From NCBI GenBank assembly GCA_900543695.1, contig UQSG01000004.1, positions 38,815-102,814 of the forward strand: a stretch of 64,000 bases of DNA. Reading direction: 5' to 3'. Numbering within the stretch: position 1 is the stretch's first letter; each line of letters starts with the position of its first letter. Below the pieces are notes generated by a model. The model was not told where the DNA came from. It searched no databases and saw only the letters and a program-made list of their open reading frames with translations. Source of the stretch: an uncultured Clostridium sp. (lineage in GTDB: Bacteria > Bacillota > Clostridia > UBA1212 > UBA1255). This document shows, piece after piece, positions 53,958 to 62,417 of the stretch. The translations under genes and the position numbers were made by a program.

Positions 53958-55352
53958 TTATTCTTGCTCATATTTAATGCATTGCTGAGCTTCCTGAATA
54001 TCTTTGCAAAAGCCTGCGCAAACCAAAGAAAACAAAGCCGCTCCGTAAGCCGCTTCTTCCTTGTGAGCCGGGATATAAAGCTTACGGCGGAATACCAGCT
54101 CCATCATTTTGCGCAGCACGCGGTTTTTTCGCATACCGTTGCCCGCTCCTACAAGAACAGAATGATTCACTCCGGCGCGCTGATACATTTCAAAAAGCTC
54201 CGATGCTATACCGTTAAGAAAACCCACAGCCATATTTTCCGGAGTAAAATTCTGCATTCCTATATTTTTTATAGCGCCGCGTTCTGCGGGATTTTCTCTT
54301 GTACCGCAAAATTTCGTAGATACTTCTAATTGATTTGCCGCATGAAGCACACCTTCCGTATTTTCCCGCAGCCACCGTTCTAAATATGTATCCATTCCGG
54401 GATATGCCGACTCTATCTTTTTCTGCGCAACCATTTCAGCCGTTTTGCGGAAAAATTCCTCCAGCAGCGCCAGGGCGCGGCCTCCGCACAATGATGATCC
54501 CACCTGCAGCAGATAGCCATCTGTGCAGGGTCTGAGCTCCAGGCCCGGCATTATTTCCGCTCTTTTAGCCGCGAACGTAATCTGACTGCCCGTGCCTACA
54601 TTGGCAAGCACGCTGTTTTCCATGTCGCGTACAGAGCCTAAAAAGCTGGCCTGATTGTCACCTATAGCAACAGATACCGGAATACTGCCCTTATACATGC
54701 CTGCCACAGCGCTGTCTGAAATAACCTTCGGCAGAAAATCCGGCGTCATTCCAGCTTTTTTTATCGCAGCTGCGTCAAATGTCATACTGGAAAAATCAAA
54801 AAGTCCAAAACCCGCGGCATTTGTAACATGCAAAAGAGGGCGCTTTGCTCCAACAAGCCTCATTACAATATAGTCCTGTACAGAGCAAAAGCAAGCAACG
54901 CCTTCTGGAACACTTTTCGTAACTGTATGATAAAAATACGTTGTACATCCGTACCCGGATGCCATAGAATAACCTGTCAGCTCGCTCAAATACTCAGCAT
55001 AGCTTTTTCCATCCCGGGAAATATGGCAGGGCATATTTCCGCGCCCGTCACGCCAGGTGTACAGAGGGCTTACAGCCTGGCCGGAAGCGTTCAAATAAAC
55101 GATGCCGTGCATTTGACCGGTGATCCCTATGCTGCACACATTTTCTGAAGCTGTAAGCTCTTGCAGTACAGATTGCACCAATTCAAAAATAGCATCCGGA
55201 TTCTGCAAATCAGAGAACAGATCCTGCTCGCCCCTTTTCAGCGACGAATGATTCGGCAGTGTAACGCTCTGAATTACAGCACCGCTTTGCTTTTCAATTA
55301 AATTGATACTAATCGTTGTTGTTCCGATATCTACCCCGATAGCAGCTGTCAT
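53958..55352 (-). CDS. FGGY family carbohydrate kinase, sedoheptulokinase-like
   Basis: 464 residues, two actin-like domains. GVDIGTTTISI phosphate loop, GITGQMHGIVYL, WRDGRG, IGDNQASFLGS, NVGTGSQI, and LLQVGSSLCGGRALALLEEFF. The order resembles sedoheptulokinase/xylulokinase-type members. In a fructan locus one expects a PfkB or ROK fructokinase, so this may phosphorylate fructose or an unusual ketose. Substrate unassigned. ATGA overlap with the GH32 gene upstream. Confidence 0.8.
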   Translation of the reverse strand: MTAAIGVDIGTTTISINLIEKQSGAVIQSVTLPNHSSLKRGEQDLFSDLQNPDAIFELVQSVLQELTASENVCSIGITGQMHGIVYLNASGQAVSPLYTWRDGRGNMPCHISRDGKSYAEYLSELTGYSMASGYGCTTYFYHTVTKSVPEGVACFCSVQDYIVMRLVGAKRPLLHVTNAAGFGLFDFSSMTFDAAAIKKAGMTPDFLPKVISDSAVAGMYKGSIPVSVAIGDNQASFLGSVRDMENSVLANVGTGSQITFAAKRAEIMPGLELRPCTDGYLLQVGSSLCGGRALALLEEFFRKTAEMVAQKKIESAYPGMDTYLERWLRENTEGVLHAANQLEVSTKFCGTRENPAERGAIKNIGMQNFTPENMAVGFLNGIASELFEMYQRAGVNHSVLVGAGNGMRKNRVLRKMMELVFRRKLYIPAHKEEAAYGAALFSLVCAGFCKDIQEAQQCIKYEQE

Positions 55353-56965
55353 ATGCCCTCCAATTGCAGCTTATAAATGCGCAGCGTCTGGATCGCTGCC
55401 TGCGTGTCAGACTGAAGCTGCAGCCAATTTAAATGATAATCGCATGTAATCCTGCTGCTTATATAAAATTCGCCCTGATCCGCAAACAGCTCTATACTGT
55501 TTTTATCCAAAATCATACGCAGTCTGAGCTGCTTTTGCTTTATCGTTATGGGAGAAACGCTGTCTGCACAGTGAAGCTGGTTTCTTGTCATATCACATAC
55601 AACCTCCGCGCCGAACACATTGATGCGAAGTACGCAGTCCGGCTGATATTCAGCCTGTATAAATATATCCAAGGCTCCTCTGGGAACGGAGCAAATGAAT
55701 GGCTTGCCGGCGCCGCCAGGCAAAACAATTTTGCGGTATACCTGCATATTTCCGGAAATATTTTCGAGCTCCCGCACAGGCCAAAGGCAAAGATATATTT
55801 CATTTTCAATTTCGCAAAGCTGCAATTCCCCCGGTATGCTCAGCTGTCCGTTAAAAGGTGCTGATAAAAATTCTATGCGCTGCCAGGAAAAACGAATGCA
55901 TCGTCCGTCAGGCGCTCCTGAAAAGGTCTGCGCCGCATAGCTGCACGTACCATAATGCAAACGCTTTACAGGCTGTGTTGACACAAACTGGCCGTCCGTA
56001 AATTTGCCTACATAATAATGGTCGCTGGCGCCGCTGAATACCCAGTACGTCTGCTGAGGATCATGATTAAGACAAAGTGGGTATATATCAGGACACTCCG
56101 AATCTCCAGGTAAAGTAAATGACTGAAAAACACGCCAATCCAGCAGATTCTCTGAAGACAACAGACAGTACTGGCTTTTTTCAAGATACAAAGCCATAAC
56201 ATAGCTTTCTAACGGAGGACACCATACAACCTTGGGGTCTCTGTTATTCTTTACAATATTGGGCAGCAGAGGATTACCTGCATACCGTTCAAATGTCCGT
56301 CCTCCATCTGTTGAATATGCTAAGCAAATCGAAAAAGGCTCTCCCTCAGATAAACGCGACGTGCCGCCTGCAGCCGTATAAAACAGCAGAAGCGGAGTTT
56401 CTTTTTTTCTCAAGCAAAGTAAATTTTTTCGGTCTGCAATAGCACTTCCTGAGAAAACTGTGCCCTTATTGTCAGGACATAATGCATTGCCTAAATGCTC
56501 CCAATGAAACAAATCACTGCTTACCGCATGTCCCCAGTGCATATTTTCACGCTCAGTGCCCGCCGGATTATGCTGATAGAACATATGATATACTCCATCT
56601 GCGTATACAAGACCGTTCGGATCATTTAACCATCCGTAAGGAGTCGTAAAATGTATATACGGTCTGTATCTGTTGTCCATATTACTGCATTTTGGAATTT
56701 CATCTGTCTGCTGCAGCGCAAACGGTACAGCGTCTGCTTCTTGTGTATCGATTGGGATAATATTTTCCTCCGATGCAAAAAAGCGTATTGAGATATCACG
56801 TCCTATATACGGTTCTACATTTATGTACGCCAGGCACTCACAAGTGAAAAAATCCAACTTTATACGAAAATCAAAAATAAGATCGTCGCCATCATAAAAT
56901 TCCAAATGCTTAAGCGTCATACGGTTATTATACGGAAGTATAATGTATTTTTTTTGGATAAGCAT
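55349..56965 (-). CDS. GH32 fructosidase with N-terminal sandwich, cytoplasmic
   Basis: 538 residues, no signal peptide. An N-terminal beta-rich domain (about 1-95) precedes the catalytic part: YGWLNDPNG (D115), NRDPKVVW (242-244), DSEC (E290). A C-terminal sandwich ends KNSIELFADQGEFYISSR. The catalytic triad is intact. First gene of the six-gene operon running to 47594; its promoter carries regulon operator 3 and faces the AraC gene. Confidence 0.92.
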   Translation of the reverse strand: MLIQKKYIILPYNNRMTLKHLEFYDGDDLIFDFRIKLDFFTCECLAYINVEPYIGRDISIRFFASEENIIPIDTQEADAVPFALQQTDEIPKCSNMDNRYRPYIHFTTPYGWLNDPNGLVYADGVYHMFYQHNPAGTERENMHWGHAVSSDLFHWEHLGNALCPDNKGTVFSGSAIADRKNLLCLRKKETPLLLFYTAAGGTSRLSEGEPFSICLAYSTDGGRTFERYAGNPLLPNIVKNNRDPKVVWCPPLESYVMALYLEKSQYCLLSSENLLDWRVFQSFTLPGDSECPDIYPLCLNHDPQQTYWVFSGASDHYYVGKFTDGQFVSTQPVKRLHYGTCSYAAQTFSGAPDGRCIRFSWQRIEFLSAPFNGQLSIPGELQLCEIENEIYLCLWPVRELENISGNMQVYRKIVLPGGAGKPFICSVPRGALDIFIQAEYQPDCVLRINVFGAEVVCDMTRNQLHCADSVSPITIKQKQLRLRMILDKNSIELFADQGEFYISSRITCDYHLNWLQLQSDTQAAIQTLRIYKLQLEGI

Positions 56966-57080
56966 ACGACGAATCCCTTCCTGTATACCTTTTATCGTTA
57001 AAAAACGATTTACATACCTGAATAGATAGTGTATTATTAATAAAGTTTTATAATAGTATATTATTTATATGGCTCTTTTT

Positions 57081-57145
57081 ATTATAAAGAATCTTGCGCG
57101 GCAGGCAAGTGAAATTTTATAAAAAACCAGGAGAAAACACGACAT
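57081..57145 (-). promoter_or_regulatory. Fructan regulon operator 3, shared with the AraC gene start
   Basis: AAGTGAAAT (57107) and GAGAAAACACGACAT (ending 57145), 31 bp start to start. Minus-strand TCACTT lies 26 bp before -10 TATAAT (57081-57086) of the 56965 operon. The second box overlaps the ribosome site and start codon of the divergent AraC gene, suggesting autoregulation. Confidence 0.78.
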
Positions 57146-57956
57146 GATTCGTATTGAAGCATCTGTATATAACCACTATGAAAATACGCAGCAGCATACC
57201 TGCTGTCTGGATTTTGAAGAAATAACCCTGTATCAGCTGCAAAACGGTCTGGAATTCAGAAGACGCTTTCTGAATCAGTTCACGCTGCTGTACATTGAAA
57301 AAGGTGCGTTTGATATATATGTAGAAAGCAAACTGCTGCATTTAGAAGAAAAATCGCTTCTTCTTATTCCGCCATATCAGTTTATACACGGAGCCTCGGG
57401 GCAGACAGACGTCAGTCAAGCATGCGTTCTTTACATGTTGGAATTTCGCTGTGACCATTTTGACTTTTTTTCTTTGGACAAATATCTGCTGCTTCCCAGC
57501 GCCGAGCCTGTGGAAGCCCTACTGGCAGAGCTGTATAATGAGCACAAGACACTCGAGCACAATACTTGTTTTCATGACGCGTGGCTTCTGCTCATAATAC
57601 GCATGATAAAAAAACTCATGACAGGTCACAAAGAACAGCAGCTGGCAGAAAAAGTAAGAGCCTATATTCTCCGACACACAATGCAGCCCATTACAATCAC
57701 AGAAATCAGCAGCGAATTAAAATATAATAAAGATTACCTCTGCCGCATTTTTAAAAAAGAATATGGCTGTTCTATAAAAGAATATATTAATAAAGAAAAA
57801 ATCAGTTTATCAAAAAGACTGCTTCAAATGTCTGATTTGCCGGTTACTGCCATATCTCATATGCTTGGTTGGGAGGATGTAAATTTGTTCTTTAAATATT
57901 TCAAATACCACGAAAAAATAACGCCTACCCAGTACCGCACGAATACAGTACACTGA
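57144..57956 (+). CDS. AraC family regulator of the fructan locus
   Basis: 270 residues: N-terminal cupin-like sensor (TLLYIEKGAFDIYVESKLLHLEEKSLLLIPP) and C-terminal double helix-turn-helix (ITITEISSELKYNKDYLCRIFKKEYG ... AISHMLGWEDVNLFFKYFKYHEKITPTQYR). AGGAG lies 10 nt before the ATG. It is the only regulator inside the locus and divergent from the main operon, so it is the best candidate to bind the shared two-box operator, probably as an activator responding to a fructan-derived sugar. Confidence 0.9.
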   Translation: MIRIEASVYNHYENTQQHTCCLDFEEITLYQLQNGLEFRRRFLNQFTLLYIEKGAFDIYVESKLLHLEEKSLLLIPPYQFIHGASGQTDVSQACVLYMLEFRCDHFDFFSLDKYLLLPSAEPVEALLAELYNEHKTLEHNTCFHDAWLLLIIRMIKKLMTGHKEQQLAEKVRAYILRHTMQPITITEISSELKYNKDYLCRIFKKEYGCSIKEYINKEKISLSKRLLQMSDLPVTAISHMLGWEDVNLFFKYFKYHEKITPTQYRTNTVH

Positions 57957-57996
57957 TTTCGCAGTAATTTTCAGAATTCAAGCTGCAAAAAAATAA

Positions 57997-58034
57997 GAGT
58001 ATATTTGTAATCCTTTCGCAGAACAAATATACTC
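57997..58034. terminator. Bidirectional terminator between convergent genes
   Basis: Perfect 12-bp arms GAGTATATTTGT / ACAAATATACTC (57997-58008, 58023-58034), with AT-rich runs on both sides, between the AraC gene and the 58059 gene. Confidence 0.75.
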
Positions 58035-58058
58035 CCATGTTTTTTGCTCCCTGCCGGA

Positions 58059-59432
58059 TTATTTTTTCTTAAGCTTTATGATGAATATAACTCCTGCTGC
58101 TAAAGCTGCACAGGCAAGAACGATAACAACAACGATCAGCACAGGATTTACACTGTCCTCCTCCGGAGCTGCCGCAGGTGTTTCTGTCGCCTCTGCTTCT
58201 TCCGTGGCTTCCGGGGTCGCAGCAGCCTCAGGCGACGCTGCAGCTTCCGGGGTTGGCGTAGGATCCGGCATTTCTAGTTCCGTATATACGGCTCTTGTAA
58301 AATATGCTGTTCCCGACTCGTTGTAAAGACCAAGATTTCCGCATATCACTGATACGTCAAAGCCGTAAAGCTCTGCCATGATTACGCCGTCAAGATAGAC
58401 CTCTGCATATTCATCTAAAGCATCATATACAAATTTAAGCGTATGCGGTCCTGCTGCCAGCTGTTCTTCAGAGAGCGCCATACCGTCGGCATAAAATGTC
58501 GTCCAGGCTCCGTCTATAATAAGCGGGAAATAAAATCTGCCTTCACGGTTAATTTCTACAGCAGCCATGTTAGATGTGCTTTCTGCCCAGAAAGCAAGAC
58601 CTGCTCCGTGTCCGTCATATGTAAATGTTACTTCATATTCAAAGGATTTAGTACCGTCAATAACAATAGAGGATTTGGCCAAATGCTTATTTGAAATATC
58701 GCCTACGCATGCGTAGCCTAATGTTGTTTCTTTCCACTCAAAGCCGTCAGCTGACGACCATTCCCCCATATTTGTTTCAAATGAATTGACGGGAATTTCT
58801 GATGAGCCTCCATCTGATTTTTCCGTATATACAGCTTTTGTAAACGTAACCTCTGCATCCTCATAATACAAGCCAAGATACCCGCCCCATATATTAGGAT
58901 TGACATAGCTGATTGTAGCCATAACCTCTCCGTCATATGATACAGCAGCAGAGCCGTTTTCTGCATTATAATCAAAAACCATTGTATGATATTCATTCTC
59001 CGCCTGCGCCTCGCTGATAGCTTTCCCATCAGATGCCCATTTGTTCCAGCTGCCGTTCTGCACCGTAGGAAAATAAAATTCAAAGTTTTGGTTTGCTTCA
59101 ACAGCCCAGAAATTATCACGGTCTGTTACATTTAAAGCAAGTCCTGCCCCATATCCGGTATATTTAAATGTTACTTCGTATGTGAAGGATTTTGTTCCAT
59201 CTACTTTCTGGCTGCTTACAGCAAGATGCTTATAGTTTTCTGTTACAGAGTCTTCTTCATATTGCCCGTTGGAATATCCGTTTTCATCCAGTGTCCAGGC
59301 GGTACCGCAAGCGGATTTCCAATCTGACATATTTGTTTCAAATCCATCTGCCGCAGATGCCGGGAAGCATGTTATAAGCATACTTAATATACAAAGACAT
59401 ATTGTGATTGCAATAGCGCCATATTTTTTCAT
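58059..59432 (-). CDS. Secreted anchored protein of two CBM66-like modules (first subtype)
   Basis: 457 residues: signal peptide (1-27), two modules (about 29-200 and 217-385) beginning F-E-T-N-M-x-x-W with KSFEYEVTF / GHGAGLAFWA and ending FTRAVYTE, an acidic Pro/Ala/Glu-rich spacer (about 388-425), a membrane helix and a KLKKK tail. No catalytic domain. Modules match the 45684 subtype. Separate transcription unit behind operator 4. Confidence 0.65.
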   Translation of the reverse strand: MKKYGAIAITICLCILSMLITCFPASAADGFETNMSDWKSACGTAWTLDENGYSNGQYEEDSVTENYKHLAVSSQKVDGTKSFTYEVTFKYTGYGAGLALNVTDRDNFWAVEANQNFEFYFPTVQNGSWNKWASDGKAISEAQAENEYHTMVFDYNAENGSAAVSYDGEVMATISYVNPNIWGGYLGLYYEDAEVTFTKAVYTEKSDGGSSEIPVNSFETNMGEWSSADGFEWKETTLGYACVGDISNKHLAKSSIVIDGTKSFEYEVTFTYDGHGAGLAFWAESTSNMAAVEINREGRFYFPLIIDGAWTTFYADGMALSEEQLAAGPHTLKFVYDALDEYAEVYLDGVIMAELYGFDVSVICGNLGLYNESGTAYFTRAVYTELEMPDPTPTPEAAASPEAAATPEATEEAEATETPAAAPEEDSVNPVLIVVVIVLACAALAAGVIFIIKLKKK

Positions 59433-59477
59433 TAAATAAACATCTCCTTTAATCTTTTAGTTTACGCTGCCTTTATA

Positions 59478-59540
59478 TTATATGGCGGCAATCATTCAGT
59501 TAAGTGAAACTTTTTATTTTTATGTGAAAAAAAACGACTT
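59478..59540 (-). promoter_or_regulatory. Fructan regulon operator 4 with promoter
   Basis: AAGTGAAAC (59502) and GTGAAAAAAAACGACTT (ending 59540), 31 bp start to start. Minus-strand TCACTT lies 25 bp before -10 TATAAT (near 59478-59483). Controls the 58059 gene. Confidence 0.72.
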
Positions 59541-59552
59541 CTTACACTGAGC

Positions 59553-59882
59553 TTAAAATCGCTTTCTGTCCCTACCGGCAGGGTTATCTATAAGCGCTCC
59601 TTCCTCTGTAAGCCTGGAGCTGTGGCCGGAACAGCTCCAGGTATGTTCCTGAGAATGTGTTTCAACGCGCAGCCCATGTGTGGAGCGTCTCGACGTGGCA
59701 GGTGCCAGAGTCCCATAAGCTCCTCTGCTGTATAAATTGTACGTTCTGGACAAATACTGTTCTGTCTGCGGAATACTGCGGCGGCTTCCTGCTCCCAAAA
59801 GCAGCCACATTATAATTTTCTGAAGGGCAAGCCTTTTTAATTCATCCAGGTACAGATCGTTAACATTCGCCGCGTTTTCCAA
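59553..59882 (-). CDS. Small unrecognised open frame
   Basis: 109 codons with an ordinary helical first part (LYLDELKRLALQKIIMWLLLG) but a second half of irregular composition. No clear ribosome site and no recognised family. It could be a remnant of a larger gene. Kept only because it is the longest frame in a 1-kb gap. Confidence 0.2.
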   Translation of the reverse strand: MENAANVNDLYLDELKRLALQKIIMWLLLGAGSRRSIPQTEQYLSRTYNLYSRGAYGTLAPATSRRSTHGLRVETHSQEHTWSCSGHSSRLTEEGALIDNPAGRDRKRF

Positions 59883-60089
59883 TGCTGTTACGGATTCTGT
59901 AATGTAATCTTTGCCTCAGTATTTTTCGTAATGCCGAAGCATATCCTGCCGGCTTCTGCAAAAACATATTTAACGCCTGCGTTCTGCAGCATATAGGTGC
60001 ATAAAATACCTGTTATACCGCCTTTTAGTAAGTATATCGCTTAACAAGTATGCAAAAGCTTCCGAAATTATTATAAGACAGACGAAAAA

Positions 60090-60116
60090 GGACTCTGCTT
60101 TTTTCCGTCAGAGTCC
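60090..60116. terminator. Hairpin with flanking T/A runs
   Basis: GGACTCTG (60090-60097) and CAGAGTCC (60109-60116), followed by TTT on the plus strand and preceded by AAAAA, so it could stop transcription in either direction. Confidence 0.55.
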
Positions 60117-60534
60117 TTTCATTACTTATTGTTCAACTTTACCACAAGCCACTTATAACGATTTCATCTGTTGCAAAACTTTTTTGTGCGTGATGTATTG
60201 CAAAAGTGTTGCAAAAACGAATCGGCGATTCAGGCTGTACCCGCAAACCCGCATAAATACTGGCTTTTTAAGCACATCTCAGCCGAGAGTCATCATTCCC
60301 ACTCGTTGCCGAAAGCCACAACTTAACGCTTTTTGCTTATAAACCGTGTGATGTAGTTTTCGTATTATTCTGATAATCCATATTATACTGCCTGTACGAC
60401 GAGAATTTATCAATATCTTATCAGGTGCGATAAAACCGATGGTTGCGAGAAAAGAATTGTCGCAAGCGGCTGTGCTTTATCGTAAGGTATTATAGCATAA
60501 AAGTTTAAGTTTTTCAAGAGGTTTGTAAAAATAA
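60117..60534. other. Gene-free stretch between the fructan locus and the MFS gene
   Basis: About 420 bp with no frame above noise. It contains a short hairpin TTGCGA ... TCGCAA near 60450 and several short A/T runs. Likely the boundary between the fructan island and the next accessory segment. Confidence 0.35.
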
Positions 60535-60558
60535 CGGCAGGGATTTTACACCCTGTCG
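60535..60558 (-). terminator. Terminator overlapping the MFS stop codon
   Basis: CGGCAGGG / CCCTGTCG arms around ATTTTACA. The MFS stop (60546-60548) sits in the loop. Closely similar to the hairpin at 63384-63409. Confidence 0.6.
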
Positions 60559-61742
60559 CTATTCAATTTATTTTTATTTAGGATAAACAATACAAACACA
60601 AGAACGATAGGGAAAACTGTAGCCGCAAGCAGTCCTGCTTTCAGATTGCCACCTGCCATTTCGGATAGCGTTCCCACCATAGATGGGCTTACCATAGCAC
60701 CCAAATCTCCGGCTAACGCTAAAAACGCAAACATAGCAGTTCCACCCAGCGGACATTTCTTCGAGGATAGGCTTATAGAACCCGGCCACATAATGCCTAC
60801 TGCCAAACCACAAAGAGCACAGCCTACAAGTCCGAGAATTGGCAATGTAGCGAGCGATGCCAACAAATAACAGCAGGCACACAGTATTCCGCATCCGAGC
60901 ATAACTTTGGTTAAATCAAGTTTTTCGCTGAATTTTCCGTAGAGCATTCGGGAGATGCCCATAAACATTGCAAACGCACACGGTCCTGCCAAATCGCCAA
61001 CCGTTTTGGATACGCCAATAGCGGACTCGGTAAATGCTGATGCCCATTGAGCCATAGTAGCTTCCGATGCACCCGAACATACCATAAGAATAATCATCAG
61101 CCAAAAGATAGGCGTTTTGAGCAGATTTTTGATACCCATACTCTTGCCATCTTCAACCAAGCGTTCTATCGGACAGTTAATAAAATTAAATGTGTTATAT
61201 AGTGGAACTAACGCCCAAATGACAGTAAGTATCTTCCAATTCTCTACACCGAATATCGAGAAAAAGAGTGTAGAGCCTATAATAACACCCATTGCACCCC
61301 AACAATAGAAAGAGTGCAAGAGACTCATAGTACCTTCTTTATTTTCAAATGGGCAAGCCTCAACGATAGGGCTTACAAGAACTTCAATAAGACCACTGCC
61401 TATGGCATAAAGGACTACCGAAATAAGAATACCTATAAACGGCGAAGGCACTACTTCCGGCAGGAATGCCATTAAAACAAGACCTACTGCGGACAAAATC
61501 TGTGAAAACACCACGCAAGTGCGGTATCCGATTTTATCGGCAAATTTTGTTGCCGCAAGATCAACGAGTAATTGTGTCAAATAGAACACAAGCGGAATCA
61601 TTGCTATCTTTTCAAAAGATATTCCGTAGCTGCTTTTGAATGTCAAAAACAAGAGCGGAGCAAAGTTTGCGGATATTGCCTGAGTTACGAATCCTAAATA
61701 ACACGCTATAAGTGTTTTTTTATAATTCAGTTTTTCGGTCAT
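60546..61742 (-). CDS. Major facilitator superfamily transporter
   Basis: About 398 residues, twelve hydrophobic segments, with a cytoplasmic loop after helix 6 (PIERLVEDGKSMGIKN). ATG at 61742 with AGGT upstream; the longer frame begins at a GTG with no site. Overall pattern is that of FucP-like sugar or metabolite carriers; substrate unknown. Downstream of and 1 bp from the DUF1349 gene; last of a three-gene AraC-DUF1349-MFS unit. It is the only sugar-type transporter in the window's second half. Confidence 0.85.
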   Translation of the reverse strand: MTEKLNYKKTLIACYLGFVTQAISANFAPLLFLTFKSSYGISFEKIAMIPLVFYLTQLLVDLAATKFADKIGYRTCVVFSQILSAVGLVLMAFLPEVVPSPFIGILISVVLYAIGSGLIEVLVSPIVEACPFENKEGTMSLLHSFYCWGAMGVIIGSTLFFSIFGVENWKILTVIWALVPLYNTFNFINCPIERLVEDGKSMGIKNLLKTPIFWLMIILMVCSGASEATMAQWASAFTESAIGVSKTVGDLAGPCAFAMFMGISRMLYGKFSEKLDLTKVMLGCGILCACCYLLASLATLPILGLVGCALCGLAVGIMWPGSISLSSKKCPLGGTAMFAFLALAGDLGAMVSPSMVGTLSEMAGGNLKAGLLAATVFPIVLVFVLFILNKNKLNSDRV

Positions 61743-61743
61743 A

Positions 61744-62331
61744 TTATTTACCTGCACGAATGTTTTTTACCGTTTTGTTCTCAATGCTGAGATTTTCATA
61801 CACTCGAATACCGCCATTTCCAACCGGAGCCTGTGCTAAAAGTCCCACTTTAATAGTCGGCTCGGCAGGAAGATGGAAATATCTCATCATAAAGAAGTTG
61901 ACACCATCAACAGAGTAATGGAATGCAAAATTGTTACCCACTCGACAAACCTGAAGCCAAGCGGTATCGCATTCAAGATTGCATCCGTTAGCGTCATCAG
62001 AATCTCCTTTTGTAACCACACTTACAGCAGCGTGTGTACCGAAATCGGTCAGTTCAAAACAGCATTTTCCCCAACAGTTCAGGTCTTTCATAACCATAAC
62101 AGATGCGGAATCGTATGTATCCTTAAAATCGTGGGATACTTTAACTCGAAGAACAAAATCTCCTTCCACTTCTGTATAGTAATAAGGTGCATTGCAAAGG
62201 GACTCAGGAAGAATACCTTCTTCGCATTCGTCAATGCTACCACAGAAAAAATCGGTTTGAGCCGGAGCCATAATCTCGATCCTGTTCTCAAACTCATTAA
62301 TAGTGCTTTCGTTTAACCACTTAAATTTCAT
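61744..62331 (-). CDS. DUF1349 family protein
   Basis: About 195 residues of a concanavalin-like sandwich (PYYYTEVEGDFVLRVKVSHDF, SASVMVMKDLNCWGKCCFE, RVGNNFAFHYSVDGVNF, KVGLLAQAPVG). DUF1349 proteins are of unclear function, often beside sugar-uptake genes. AAGGAG precedes the ATG at 62331. Translationally adjacent to the MFS gene. Confidence 0.88.
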   Translation of the reverse strand: MKFKWLNESTINEFENRIEIMAPAQTDFFCGSIDECEEGILPESLCNAPYYYTEVEGDFVLRVKVSHDFKDTYDSASVMVMKDLNCWGKCCFELTDFGTHAAVSVVTKGDSDDANGCNLECDTAWLQVCRVGNNFAFHYSVDGVNFFMMRYFHLPAEPTIKVGLLAQAPVGNGGIRVYENLSIENKTVKNIRAGK

Positions 62332-62417
62332 AATAGAACTCCTTAAATTCATAATTTAAGTTCATTATATACCCAAATTTCTTAAAAGTAAATGCACTAT
62401 ACCTTCAAGTTGAAGCA

